64,000 nt of DNA. It comes from Mesorhizobium sp. Z1-4 (GTDB taxonomy: Bacteria > Pseudomonadota > Alphaproteobacteria > Rhizobiales > Rhizobiaceae). The stretch is taken from positions 178,555 through 242,554 of the forward strand of contig NZ_RCIO01000004.1 of the NCBI RefSeq assembly GCF_004000235.1. Direction: 5' to 3'. The notes under the pieces are model-generated. The model was not told where the DNA came from, did no database searches, and saw only the letters and a list, made by a program, of their open reading frames with translations. This document shows, one piece after another, positions 19,478 to 27,509 of this stretch. Within the stretch, counting starts at the first letter, position 1. Every line of letters begins with the position of its first letter. The translations under genes were made by a program, and so were the position numbers.

Positions 19478-19701
19478 GCCTCACTTTCGTCAGTCAGATA
19501 AGTTCCATAATATATCTTATGCGACTTTCTATATAGGCCGCGCCAATGTCTGCCATGCGGACAAAGCGGACCTCGACTTCCAGCTAGTGGATGTCCGTTC
19601 CAAGACCTAGTCAGGCCAGCTGGGCCGCTTGAGACCTCTGGCAAAACTCAAGTGGTCGCGTACCCATCGCCTGACCTCACGAACCGCACCACCCTGCAAA
19701 T

Positions 19702-20118
19702 CTACAGGTGCTCAGTTTCCTGCGGTGGGCTGAACCAATTGTCGTGCAAACCATCCATCCAGGTAATCGGCGCGGAATTCAGTTCCTCAACACTTGCATC
19801 GTCGAGTGCCGCGATTGCCACAGTGACATAAGCGCCTCCTACTTCAGGGATATTGCCATCACTAAAGAGCCACACGCCGCATATGGAACAAAAACAGTGA
19901 GAATTGCTTCCCTGATCAGTGGCATCATACTTCCCGACGAGATTATCGCCTCGTGTGATCCGAAACCGCTCCGGAGTTGTTGCCGCAGTCCAGTTGCGTG
20001 TTTTCCGGCAGAAGGTGCAGTTGTAGCGGCTCGTCCCTTCGGAAAAATCAATGGCAGCCTCGAACGCGATACCGCCACAATGGCAACTTCCAGAATAAAC
20101 CTTGAGCAAATTCAACAT
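19702..20118 (-). CDS. GFA/CENP-V family zinc-binding protein
   Basis: The 138-residue protein has the cysteine pattern of the glutathione-dependent formaldehyde-activating (GFA) fold: GSCHCGGIAFE, then NCTFCRKT, then CFCSICGVW. These cysteines hold structural and catalytic zinc. Enzymatic glutathione-formaldehyde ligation is disputed for the family, so no reaction is claimed. ATG 20118 is preferred over upstream in-frame codons because the fold starts there. The codons are noticeably richer in A and T at third positions than the neighbours, which suggests acquisition from elsewhere. It lies next to a truncated gene. Confidence 0.82.
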   Translation of the reverse strand: MLNLLKVYSGSCHCGGIAFEAAIDFSEGTSRYNCTFCRKTRNWTAATTPERFRITRGDNLVGKYDATDQGSNSHCFCSICGVWLFSDGNIPEVGGAYVTVAIAALDDASVEELNSAPITWMDGLHDNWFSPPQETEHL

Positions 20119-20144
20119 CCTATACCGCCAGTCCACGGACGAAA

Positions 20145-20297
20145 CTATGGTGTCGGCTGTGTCAGCTCTACTTCGGTCGAGCCTGGCGTGTTCACCACCT
20201 CCTGCAGGCACAGAACATCCGCATCGAGAGCCGCAAGATAATCGAGCAGCGGCGCGTAAAGCTTCCCGCCCCAGGCATTCAGCGACAGAATGCGCAT
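20145..20297 (-). pseudogene. 5' fragment of an endonuclease/exonuclease/phosphatase family gene
   Basis: The minus strand from ATG 20297 encodes 50 residues before TAG at 20145-20147. It starts MRILSLNAWGGKLY and continues to DADVLCLQEVV, which is the N-terminal strand and metal-binding Asn/Glu (LQE) segment of the EEP fold. Full members are about 250 residues or more, so most of the protein is missing, including all later catalytic motifs. The break comes right after NTPGSTE, and the GFA gene occupies the space where the rest should be. I see no C-terminal remnant nearby. Confidence 0.7.
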
Positions 20298-20312
20298 GGC
20301 CGCCCTGCCCGG

Positions 20313-20663
20313 CTATCGCCCGGTTGCGGCTGCGTAAGCATCGGCCTTGAAGCCGAACAGCAGATCATCGCCAGTGTCGAGCACCGGCCGCTTGATGAAG
20401 TTGGTGTCGGCAAGGATCAGGTCGCGCGCCTTCGCAGCGTCGATATTCGACTGCTCGGCCTCCGGCAGAGCACGGAATGAACGCGAGCCGCGGTTGAAGG
20501 CGGCTTCCCAGCCGGCACGGGCTATCCAGTCATCGACGGTGGCGGCTTCAAGCGGCTCCTTGCGATAGTCGAAGAAGCTGTGATCGACGCCATTGGCTTC
20601 CAGCCATTTGAGCGCCTTCTTCACCGTATCGCAGTTCTTGAAACCGTAAATCGTCGCCGCCAT
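20313..20663 (-). CDS. ArsC/Spx-like thioredoxin-fold protein (YffB type)
   Basis: The 116-residue product has IYGFKNCDTVKKALKWLE at the N-terminus with a single cysteine in NCDT, and FIKRPVLD with the cis-proline in the second half. This is the ArsC-like fold without the extra cysteines of true arsenate reductases, matching the YffB subgroup, a glutathione-dependent thiol reductase candidate. ATG 20663 is the natural start. It is not linked to arsenic genes here, and the broken EEP gene lies directly downstream. Confidence 0.85.
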   Translation of the reverse strand: MAATIYGFKNCDTVKKALKWLEANGVDHSFFDYRKEPLEAATVDDWIARAGWEAAFNRGSRSFRALPEAEQSNIDAAKARDLILADTNFIKRPVLDTGDDLLFGFKADAYAAATGR

Positions 20664-20741
20664 CGTTTATCTCCATAAGAAAAGGCCGCCTGACGCGGAG
20701 TGCGCCGGCGACCCTTTGATAACGCCCTGGTCGGGAAAGGA

Positions 20742-22169
20742 CTATTCCTCGGCCTCGGCCTTTTTCTTCGGCGCGGCCTTCTTCTTGGCCGGTGCCTTCT
20801 TCTTCGCCGGCGCGGCTTCCGCGACATCCTCGTCGTCTTCGGCGATCAGCTCTTCGCGCGAGACCTTCTTGTCGGTCACATTGACCTCGGCCATCAGGTG
20901 ATCGACGACCTTCTCCTCGAACAGCGGCGCGCGGACGCCTGAAAGCGCCTGCGGGTTTTCGCGGTAATATTCGTAAACCTGCTGCTGCTGGTTGGCCGGG
21001 TAACGCCGGATCGATTCAAAGAGTGCACGCTGCAGCTCGTCGTCGGAGACGGTTACGCCGGCCTTTTCGCCGATCTCGGCCAGCACCAGGCCAAGACGCA
21101 CCCGGCGCTCGGCGAGGCGGCGATATTCTTCGCGTGCCTCTTCCTCGGTGGTGTCCTCATCGGCGAAAGTGCGCCCTGCCCGGTCCAGATCCTGCATGAC
21201 CTGGCTCCAGATGTTGCCGAACTCGGCCTCGACCAGCTTTTCAGGCGTATCGAACTTGTAGGCCTCGTCCAGCGCGTCGAGCAGCTGGCGCTTCGCCTTC
21301 TGCCGCGTCAGCGTGCCGTACTGGCTTTCGATCTGGCCGCGAACGGCCTCACGCAGTTTGTTCGCCGATTCCAGTCCGAGCGATTTGGCCAGCTCGTCAT
21401 TGATCTCGAGTTTGCCCGGCTTCGACACTTCCTTGACCTTGAGATCGAAGGTTGCCTTGCGGCCGGCAAGATGTTCGGCCGCATATTGCTCGGGGAACGT
21501 CACCTCGATGGTGGTTTCGTCGTCGGCCTTGACGCCGACAAGCTGGTCTTCGAAGCCCGGAATGAACTGGTTGGAACCAATGACGATTTCGGCGTCTTCT
21601 GCGGCACCGCCGTCAAACGCCTCGCCATCGATCTTGCCGAGATAATCGAGCTTCACCTTGTCGCCGGCCTCGGCCTTGCCCTTCTTCGGCTCGTACGAGC
21701 GCGCGGAATCGGCGACCACTTCAACCTGCTTCTCCACCTCGTCGTCCGGCACGTCGTAGACCAGGCGCGTCAGCTTGATCGACGAGAAATCCTTGAGTTC
21801 GATCGGCGGCAGGACTTCGTAGGCAAGCGAAAACTCGAAATCGGCGTTGCCCTCGAGCACCTTCTCGGCCTCTTTCTCGTCCTCGGTCATCGCGATCTCG
21901 GGCTGCATGGCAGCTTTCTCGCCGCGGTCGGAAAGAATTTCGCGCGCGGAGTCGGAGAGGATCTCGTTCACCACCTCGGCCATGAAGGAGCGTCCGTAGA
22001 CCTTGCGCAGGTGCTGCACCGGCACCTTTCCGGGACGGAACCCGTTGATGCGCACCTTGTCCTTCGCGTCCGTCAAACGCTTGACCAGCTTGGCTTCCAT
22101 GTCCTTGGCAGGCACGGTCACCTTGATTTCGCGCTTCAGCCCCGAATTGAGCGTTTCGGTTACCTGCAT
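20742..22169 (-). CDS. tig: Trigger factor, ribosome-associated chaperone and prolyl isomerase
   Basis: The 475-residue protein begins [15 protein letters not shown] and contains the ribosome-binding signature GFRPGKVP near residue 45. The FKBP-type isomerase domain ([14 protein letters not shown]) follows, then a long helical chaperone domain. It binds at the nascent-chain exit. ATG 22169 is chosen over ATG 22175 because AAAGG then lies seven bases upstream. The last 24 residues are a repeat-like Ala/Pro/Lys tail (APAKKK units), an extension seen in some alphaproteobacteria. It lies 73 bases downstream of tRNA-Leu on the same strand and might be read from the same promoter. Confidence 0.95.
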   Translation of the reverse strand: MQVTETLNSGLKREIKVTVPAKDMEAKLVKRLTDAKDKVRINGFRPGKVPVQHLRKVYGRSFMAEVVNEILSDSAREILSDRGEKAAMQPEIAMTEDEKEAEKVLEGNADFEFSLAYEVLPPIELKDFSSIKLTRLVYDVPDDEVEKQVEVVADSARSYEPKKGKAEAGDKVKLDYLGKIDGEAFDGGAAEDAEIVIGSNQFIPGFEDQLVGVKADDETTIEVTFPEQYAAEHLAGRKATFDLKVKEVSKPGKLEINDELAKSLGLESANKLREAVRGQIESQYGTLTRQKAKRQLLDALDEAYKFDTPEKLVEAEFGNIWSQVMQDLDRAGRTFADEDTTEEEAREEYRRLAERRVRLGLVLAEIGEKAGVTVSDDELQRALFESIRRYPANQQQQVYEYYRENPQALSGVRAPLFEEKVVDHLMAEVNVTDKKVSREELIAEDDEDVAEAAPAKKKAPAKKKAAPKKKAEAEE

Positions 22170-22191
22170 TGTCATACCTTTGTTGTTCTCG

Positions 22192-22209
22192 CCGCCATAT
22201 GCATGGCGG
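22192..22209 (-). other. Hairpin in tig leader
   Basis: CCGCCAT (22192-22198) and ATGGCGG (22203-22209) make a perfect 7-bp stem with a 4-base loop in the 73-base spacer between tRNA-Leu and tig. No T run follows on the minus strand. It may mark the tRNA 3' processing end or a weak barrier before tig. Confidence 0.35.
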
Positions 22210-22242
22210 ATACATGCGTTCGTTCTGCCGGAATGGAAGGCC

Positions 22243-22327
22243 TGGTGCGGGTGAAGGGACTTGAACCCCCACGGCTTGCGCCACAGGAACCTAAATCCTG
22301 CGTGTCTACCAATTCCACCACACCCGC
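22243..22327 (-). tRNA. tRNA-Leu(TAG)
   Basis: On the minus strand the acceptor GCGGGTG pairs perfectly with CACCCGC, followed by discriminator A and an encoded CCA (22243-22245). The anticodon arm is CAGGA TTTAGGT TCCTG with anticodon TAG. A class II variable arm gives 85 bases. The tRNA reads CUN leucine codons. Confidence 0.96.
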
Positions 22328-22362
22328 CCGGCAAGGCCTGCCGACCTGCCGAAGCGCGGCGT

Positions 22363-22390
22363 TCTATAACACCATGATTCCGGCGATCAA
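22363..22390 (-). promoter_or_regulatory. Probable sigma-70 promoter of tRNA-Leu
   Basis: On the minus strand TTGATC (22385-22390) and TATAGA (22363-22368) are 16 bases apart. Predicted transcription starts about 29 bases before the tRNA 5' end at 22327. The following tig gene could be reached by read-through. Confidence 0.45.
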
Positions 22391-22462
22391 AGGGTATTTA
22401 GCCCTGAATCTTACCTTTTCGCGGCCGATCTCTATTTTGATGGCCACTTGCGGCCGCGCGGG

Positions 22463-23047
22463 TCAGTAGATCGGCTCGCTATAGATCAGATTGTCGCCGT
22501 CATAGAAGGCCTTGATCTGCGCCGTCCCGCTCGCGTCGACGGCAACGGCCATCCTGAAAGGGCGCTCGCGCATATCTGTCTCGATCGGCTTGCCCTCGCC
22601 CTCCGGCAGATAGAAACGTTCGATCCCATAGGCCACGCGAACCGATGGCACATCGACGAGGCGGGACTGGAGCGTCGTCCCGCGAATATCGACCTGGTTT
22701 TCGCCCGGATCGCCGGGAGGTGGCGCGCCGATGCGTGCAGCAACCGGTTTCCAGATACCATCGTCGCCGGCTTCAAGCCGCACATAAAGCGGCGCGTTGA
22801 TGATCTGGCCGGTCTCCTCAGTCACCTCCTTAACCAACTCCACCGGCACGGAGGAGATGTTGTAGTCGACGCGCACATAATCGCCGCGCAGCAGATCCCG
22901 CGGATCGACCGGCCGCACTTCAAGCAGAATTTCTCGCCCGTCGCGCAGGATGGCGGCACGGCCCATGATCATAGAGGCGAGAAACGCGATCTGCAGAACG
23001 GCGACAGCGACGGCGATGCCTGTAAGGTAGCGGGAATGCTGTTTCAT
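22463..23047 (-). CDS. GDYXXLXY domain membrane-anchored protein
   Basis: The 194-residue product has one N-terminal membrane segment (LTGIAVAVAVLQIAFLASMI) and the signature PVDPRDLLRGDYVRVDY near residues 46-62, which names the family. The rest is probably periplasmic and beta-rich. Function is unknown. In many bacteria it is paired with a DUF2157 membrane protein, exactly as here, and the two reading frames overlap by four bases (ATGA at 23044-23047), pointing to joint production. Confidence 0.85.
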   Translation of the reverse strand: MKQHSRYLTGIAVAVAVLQIAFLASMIMGRAAILRDGREILLEVRPVDPRDLLRGDYVRVDYNISSVPVELVKEVTEETGQIINAPLYVRLEAGDDGIWKPVAARIGAPPPGDPGENQVDIRGTTLQSRLVDVPSVRVAYGIERFYLPEGEGKPIETDMRERPFRMAVAVDASGTAQIKAFYDGDNLIYSEPIY

Positions 23048-24159
23048 GCGCCCTCTCCCGCGCCGATTGCGTTTTCCCGTTCGGAAAGGCGCTTTTCGAT
23101 ACGGCTGATGAACCAGGCCAGTATGGCGAGCGATATGCCGGCAGCGAAAAAGAAACCGGCGGTATCAAGCATCGTGTCAAACAACGTAAGATAGACGAAG
23201 CCGAGTTCGAGGATGAAGCCGGCATAAGCCAGCCAGCGCAAGGCGCGGCTGTCGCGTCCGGCCATCAAAAGCGCTGCCACCACACCGGCGAACATGACGG
23301 CCGCCAGCAGCAGAAAATACGGCCCGTCGCTTAGTTCCGCCTGTAGGATCCAGACGCCGACGATGAAACCCAGCAGGCTCTCGACCGCAAGCCCGCTGCC
23401 AAGACCCGTCAACCGGTCGGCGAGCTGCGGCCGAAGCCATGCGAACACAAACGCTGCCGCCGAGGCGGCCACGAGCAGCACGGGAGCCACGAGCACTTCA
23501 TCTTCGAGATAAAGCAGCGACGTGAATAGCATCAGCGAAAGCAGGATGAGGTGGCGCGCCGAAACGCTCGCAGTCCACAGCGACAATGCCCAGAGAACCG
23601 CGGCATAGAGTGGGTATTCGCGCGGAACGTAGGTTCCCAGCCCGCCCTCAACCGCAATGTAGACCATCCAGGTGCCGGCCAGCAGGACCGCTCCTGCCGT
23701 CAGCGGGCCCGATCGAAGTGCCGCGGCGGCCAGGGCCGTGCCGAGAGCCCAGACAAACAGCGCATCGGCTTCATCGCCGCTCAGGTGATACATCTGGCCA
23801 ATGAGCGCGATACCGCCACCGAACGCGACGGCCGCGACGATCCACAGACCCTCTGCAAGCGCCGCATGGTCCCGGCCCTTCAGGATAGCGCCTCCGATGT
23901 AGCTGGCCAGAATGACGGCGAAGATGCCGGCAACGCGCACCAGCCTCGGGATGGCCTCCCAATTTGCTGCCACCAGCAATAACAGCGCCGCACCAAACAG
24001 CGCGGCGGCCAGGATCGCCAGAACACTGCCGAAACTGAAGCCGCGGCGGTGATGTTGCGCCGCATCGGCGACAAGCGCCGACGCGGTCGCTTCGTCGATA
24101 AGCCCGGCAGACCGCCATCGCGCGATGTCCCGGCCTACCCTTTCGAGATATCCTGCCAA
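23044..24159 (-). CDS. DUF2157 integral membrane protein
   Basis: A short cytoplasmic N-terminus (WRSAGLIDEATASALV) is followed by roughly ten hydrophobic segments in about 371 residues. ANWEAIPRLVR and GGGIALIGQMYHL are typical DUF2157 blocks. I set the start at TTG 24159 because GGAGG lies four bases upstream; another TTG at 24174 would add five residues. No function is established. It is coupled to the GDYXXLXY gene downstream and is divergent from the DUF1127/small RNA unit. Confidence 0.82.
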   Translation of the reverse strand: MAGYLERVGRDIARWRSAGLIDEATASALVADAAQHHRRGFSFGSVLAILAAALFGAALLLLVAANWEAIPRLVRVAGIFAVILASYIGGAILKGRDHAALAEGLWIVAAVAFGGGIALIGQMYHLSGDEADALFVWALGTALAAAALRSGPLTAGAVLLAGTWMVYIAVEGGLGTYVPREYPLYAAVLWALSLWTASVSARHLILLSLMLFTSLLYLEDEVLVAPVLLVAASAAAFVFAWLRPQLADRLTGLGSGLAVESLLGFIVGVWILQAELSDGPYFLLLAAVMFAGVVAALLMAGRDSRALRWLAYAGFILELGFVYLTLFDTMLDTAGFFFAAGISLAILAWFISRIEKRLSERENAIGAGEGA

Positions 24160-24204
24160 ACCGCCTCCGACCAATCAGCGACAAGCGCCGAATCACTAAC
24201 TAGC

Positions 24205-24262
24205 TGCAATGGCAGCACAATTCCGCCATATTGCATTGCACAAAACGCAATGCTGCCATGCA
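24205..24262. promoter_or_regulatory. Nested inverted repeats upstream of the DUF1127 gene
   Basis: GCATTGC (24233-24239) and GCAATGC (24247-24253) form a perfect inverted repeat around 7 bases. Outside it, TGGCAGCA (24210-24217) mirrors TGCTGCCA (24251-24258). The array lies in the 208-base divergent gap between the DUF2157 and DUF1127 genes, as expected for operators. In related bacteria LysR-type regulators of the VtlR/LsrB group control DUF1127 genes, so such a regulator is one candidate. A weak heat-shock-sigma-like pair (CGCTT near 24270 and CACTATCT at 24293-24300) may be the promoter. Confidence 0.4.
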
Positions 24263-24367
24263 ACATATGCGCTTCTCAAACCGCCCCGCACTCACTATCT
24301 CATGGTCGTAACGAGATACACAGATTTCAGAGCCCGGCAGACGCGGCTCCATCGAAGGAAAACGACC

Positions 24368-24508
24368 ATGAACCTGATCCGCAACTACCGCAACTGGCGC
24401 CGTTACCGCGACACCGTCAACGAGCTGAACCGCCTGTCGAGCCGTGAGCTTAACGACCTGGGCATCAACCGTGGCGACATTCCGTTCGTCGCACGCCGCT
24501 CGGTCTAA
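24368..24508 (+). CDS. Small DUF1127 (YjiS-like) protein
   Basis: This 46-residue basic protein begins MNLIRNYRNWRRYRDT and contains LSSRELNDLGINRGDI, the core of the DUF1127 domain. GAAGGA (24354-24359) lies eight bases before the ATG. Proteins of this family are short, arginine-rich and in several alphaproteobacteria act in RNA turnover or nutrient and stress responses; in Rhodobacter sphaeroides a DUF1127 protein is made from the same transcript as the CcsR small RNAs. The three hairpins immediately downstream reproduce that arrangement. Confidence 0.9.
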   Translation: MNLIRNYRNWRRYRDTVNELNRLSSRELNDLGINRGDIPFVARRSV

Positions 24509-24523
24509 ATAATTCCAGAGTTT

Positions 24524-24640
24524 CGCGGGTTTCGACCTCCTCCCCGAAACCCGTGGACTTGATCGGCAATTATCCTCCTCCCAATTGCCGATCTTAGAAA
24601 CGACACCCGCCGGATCTCCTCCCCCGGCGGGTGTTGTTTT
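24524..24640 (+). ncRNA. Tandem cuckoo/CcsR-type small RNA hairpins (three units)
   Basis: Three perfect hairpins follow the DUF1127 stop. Stem 1: CGGGTTTCG 24526-24534 with CGAAACCCG 24545-24553. Stem 2: GATCGGCAATT 24561-24571 with AATTGCCGATC 24583-24593. Stem 3: ACACCCGCCGG 24603-24613 with CCGGCGGGTGT 24624-24634. The stems share no sequence, yet loops 1 and 2 both contain CCTCCTCCC and loop 3 has TCTCCTCCC. This is the hallmark of the alphaproteobacterial cuckoo (CcsR) RNA family, processed from mRNAs of DUF1127 genes. The loop matches the anti-Shine-Dalgarno core of 16S rRNA, so pairing with G-rich ribosome sites is plausible. Processing sites cannot be seen. Confidence 0.85.
24603..24638 (+). 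terminator. Intrinsic terminator formed by the third small RNA hairpin
   Basis: An 11-bp perfect stem with a 10-base loop is followed by TGTTTT. It closes the DUF1127/small RNA transcript and is the third CCTCC-loop unit as well. Confidence 0.8.
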
Positions 24641-24669
24641 ATGTGCGATCCTGAAAAAGGAAGAGGCGG

Positions 24670-25269
24670 CTAGCGCTCGCCCATGACGCCGCGGGTGCGC
24701 CAATAGTCGAGCGGGTCGACATCCGGCAGTCCGCCGCCGGGCTCAAACCAGCTGTCCACCGCCCATTTCTTGCCGCTGGTATCCTTGATCACGGCGGTCC
24801 AGTGCGGATATCGCCCGTCGATCAACACGCCGCGCGACGTATTGGGCTGTACGGAATGATACGCCAGAAGCTGCCGCGCCTGCAGATAAAGCAGCACGTG
24901 CTTGGTGTTGGTGGATTCGTCGATGCAGTCCATCTGCCCCGGCTTGCCGGATGCCGCCACCGGCGATTTGGGGTCGTCCCTCGTGCCAATGCGCGTTGCC
25001 GACAGATCTTCATAATAGGCCACCGCCTTGCGGATTGCCTGCCGCTCACCTTCCGCCGAGCCCTGGCCTTCCGACATGATCGCGGCGAAGCGGTCATTCA
25101 CCTGTTGCGTGATCGGGAACGTCACCCGCTTGCGGCAGCCGTAACTGTAACAGGCCACAAATTTGTGCGGCACCACGGCCTTAGCCTGCTGCTCCTTGAA
25201 ATCGGGCGCGCAGCCGGAAGCCAGAGCCGTGGCGGAAAGAAGGGCGAGACCTGAAAGCAGCTTTTTCAT
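24670..25269 (-). CDS. Conserved lipoprotein of unknown function
   Basis: The 199-residue product has a basic start (MKK), a hydrophobic run and the lipobox LASGC, so it is exported and lipid-anchored. The mature part contains YSYGCRKRV, MDCIDESTNTKHVLLYLQ and WTAVIKDTSGKKWAVDSW. The Cys, His and Asp in these blocks resemble a transglutaminase-like arrangement, but I cannot confirm a catalytic triad. ATG 25269 is chosen because the signal peptide starts there. It is divergent from trmFO and converges on the small RNA unit. Confidence 0.75.
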   Translation of the reverse strand: MKKLLSGLALLSATALASGCAPDFKEQQAKAVVPHKFVACYSYGCRKRVTFPITQQVNDRFAAIMSEGQGSAEGERQAIRKAVAYYEDLSATRIGTRDDPKSPVAASGKPGQMDCIDESTNTKHVLLYLQARQLLAYHSVQPNTSRGVLIDGRYPHWTAVIKDTSGKKWAVDSWFEPGGGLPDVDPLDYWRTRGVMGER

Positions 25270-25382
25270 GCGCCGAAACCTAGCCGCTGGGTCCCATTGA
25301 AACAATGGCATTTTGGCCACACCTTGGATGCCAGTCACTGCCGGGGTTCCGGTTGCATTTCGGCTGCCGCACGCCTAATGCG

Positions 25383-26813
25383 ATGGCCGTTATGGCAAAT
25401 CCTGTTCACGTTATCGGCGGCGGCCTCGCAGGTTCGGAAGCCGCATGGCAGATCGCATCGGCGGGCGTGCCCGTCGTCCTGCATGAAATGCGGCCCGTGC
25501 GCGGCACCGAGGCGCACAAGACGGACGGGCTCGCCGAACTCGTCTGTTCCAACTCCTTCCGTTCCGACGACGCCCAGAATAATGCCGTCGGCCTGCTGCA
25601 TGCTGAGATGCGCCTGGCGAATTCGCTGATCATGGCAAGCGGCGATGCCAACCAGGTACCTGCCGGCGGCGCGCTCGCCGTGGATAGGGACGGCTTTTCC
25701 GAAGCCGTAACCGCGAAGCTCGAAGCACATCCGCTGATCACCATCGCACGCGAGGAGGTGGCCGGCCTGCCGCCCGCCGAATGGGACCAAGCGATCATTG
25801 CCACCGGGCCGCTCACGGCACCCTCGCTTGCCGAGGCGATTGCCGCCGAGACGGGCGAGACCGCCCTCGCCTTCTTCGACGCTATCGCGCCGATCATCCA
25901 TTTCGACACTGTCGACCTCGACACCGCGTGGTTCCAGTCGCGCTACGACAAGGTCGGTCCCGGCGGCACCGGCAAGGACTACATCAACTGCCCCCTGAAC
26001 AAGGAGCAGTATGAAGCGTTCGTTCAGGCGCTGGTCGACGGCGAAAAGACCGAATTCCGCGAATGGGAAGGAACGCCCTATTTCGACGGCTGTTTGCCGA
26101 TCGAGGTGATGGCGGAACGCGGGCCGGAGACACTGCGTCACGGACCGATGAAGCCGATGGGACTGACCAACAGGCACAAGCCGGACGAAAAGGCCTACGC
26201 GGTGGTGCAGCTGCGCCAGGACAATGCGCTCGGCACGCTCTACAACATGGTCGGCTTCCAGACGAAGCTGAAATATGCCGAGCAGGTGCGCATTTTCCGC
26301 ACCATCCCGGGCCTTGAGAACGCCGAGTTCGCGCGGCTGGGCGGCCTCCACCGCAACACCTACATCAATTCTCCGGTCCTGCTCGACACCTCGCTGCAAT
26401 TGAAGTCGCGGCCCGGCCTGCGTTTTGCCGGGCAGATCACGGGCTGCGAAGGTTATGTCGAAAGCGCGGCCATGGGGTTGCTCGCGGGCCGCTTCGCTGC
26501 CGCCGAGCGTCTTGGCAAGCCGCTCCCGGTGCCGCCAGTCGTGACGGCCTTCGGCGCGCTGCTCAACCATATTACCGGCGGACATCTGCTCTCCGACGAA
26601 GAGCCGGGCAAACGCTCCTTCCAGCCGATGAACGTGAATTTCGGCCTGTTCCCGCCGCTTGAGCCGGGCACCAAGTTGAAGCCTGACGGTTTCGAAGGCC
26701 GCTTCCGCGGCAAGGACAAGTCGATAGCAAAGAAGCGTGCAACCACCCGGCGCGCACTCGACGCCTGCCACGAGTGGCTGGGCCTGCCCGTGCCGGCCCA
26801 GGCGGCTGAATAA
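25383..26813 (+). CDS. trmFO: FAD/folate-dependent tRNA (uracil-54-C5) methyltransferase TrmFO
   Basis: This enzyme makes ribothymidine at position 54 of tRNA using methylenetetrahydrofolate and FADH2. The FAD-binding motif [14 protein letters not shown] is at the N-terminus. EMRP and [12 protein letters not shown] follow, and [22 protein letters not shown] near the C-terminus is diagnostic for the family. The cysteines in CSNSF and TGCEGY fit known catalytic positions. Length from ATG 25383 is 476 residues; ATG 25392 is an equally possible start. Confidence 0.93.
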   Translation: MAVMANPVHVIGGGLAGSEAAWQIASAGVPVVLHEMRPVRGTEAHKTDGLAELVCSNSFRSDDAQNNAVGLLHAEMRLANSLIMASGDANQVPAGGALAVDRDGFSEAVTAKLEAHPLITIAREEVAGLPPAEWDQAIIATGPLTAPSLAEAIAAETGETALAFFDAIAPIIHFDTVDLDTAWFQSRYDKVGPGGTGKDYINCPLNKEQYEAFVQALVDGEKTEFREWEGTPYFDGCLPIEVMAERGPETLRHGPMKPMGLTNRHKPDEKAYAVVQLRQDNALGTLYNMVGFQTKLKYAEQVRIFRTIPGLENAEFARLGGLHRNTYINSPVLLDTSLQLKSRPGLRFAGQITGCEGYVESAAMGLLAGRFAAAERLGKPLPVPPVVTAFGALLNHITGGHLLSDEEPGKRSFQPMNVNFGLFPPLEPGTKLKPDGFEGRFRGKDKSIAKKRATTRRALDACHEWLGLPVPAQAAE

Positions 26814-26883
26814 TAGGTGGCGGCTTGACCTCGAGGGCGCGCGCCTGAACACTGGCAGGCCCGCAAGTGAAGAGGTTCCCATC

Positions 26884-27507
26884 ATGAATGTGCGTATGTT
26901 TCGCCTGTGTGCAGTCGGTTCCGGCTGGCTGGCGCTGGCCGTTTCTTCAGCAATTGCCGATCAGGCCGAATGCGAAGCAACGGTTCGCGCAATCATGGCT
27001 CCTTTTGGAGACAACGCACCGGAGCAGCAGCTTAACCGGTTTGGAACTTCGGTCACCAAGTTCGGCGAAAACGAGATGCGCGGGTATTCGCTGCAGACGG
27101 CTGAGGGCTCGCTTTATTACGATGCCGACAAGAACCCCGCCAGCCTGTCGTTCGTAAACGGCGACGTCTACACGAGCATGGACAAGGGTAAGACCTGGAC
27201 GCTGGCCAACTCCACACCCAAAGAGGTGATGGACACGGCGATTGCCGGCATTTTCAGCCAGGCGGAGAAGGCGACCAACATCACCTGTGAATACGGCGTC
27301 GATCTCGACGGCAAGACGGTCAACCACTATGCGGTCGACTACCAAACCTACAACACCGGAACACCGACCCGCAGCGAATACTGGGTCGATCCGGAAACCG
27401 GCTTCGTGTGGCGCGACACGATGCATTCGAAGGGCGATCCGGAAATGTTCATCACTGTCGATGCCGAGCCGGCACCCGACATGACCCTTCCGGACCCGAA
27501 GGGCTGA
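26884..27507 (+). CDS. Secreted protein of unknown function
   Basis: The 207-residue product has a signal peptide (RLCAVGSGWLALAVSSAIA) with probable cleavage after ADQ or IADQA. The mature part is acidic, with two cysteines (AECEATV and ITCEYG) that may form a disulfide, and beta-rich segments such as KTVNHYAVDYQTYN and TRSEYWVDPETGFVWRD. I do not recognise a family, though the last segment resembles outer-membrane lipoprotein carrier-like sheets. ATG 26884 has GAAGAGG eight bases upstream. Its stop lies two bases before the crotonase start. Confidence 0.7.
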   Translation: MNVRMFRLCAVGSGWLALAVSSAIADQAECEATVRAIMAPFGDNAPEQQLNRFGTSVTKFGENEMRGYSLQTAEGSLYYDADKNPASLSFVNGDVYTSMDKGKTWTLANSTPKEVMDTAIAGIFSQAEKATNITCEYGVDLDGKTVNHYAVDYQTYNTGTPTRSEYWVDPETGFVWRDTMHSKGDPEMFITVDAEPAPDMTLPDPKG

Positions 27508-27509
27508 CA

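Noticed and set aside
19426-20312. An intact mobile element around the GFA gene
   Set aside because: No transposase, integrase, terminal repeats or target duplication could be seen; only the signs of a past replacement remain.
20313-20663. True arsenate reductase
   Set aside because: Only the single N-terminal cysteine is present and no other arsenic genes are nearby, so the YffB/Spx-like call is kept.
24524-24640. Three hairpins as merely stacked terminators
   Set aside because: Only the third has a T tract, and the loops but not the stems are conserved, which terminators do not require.
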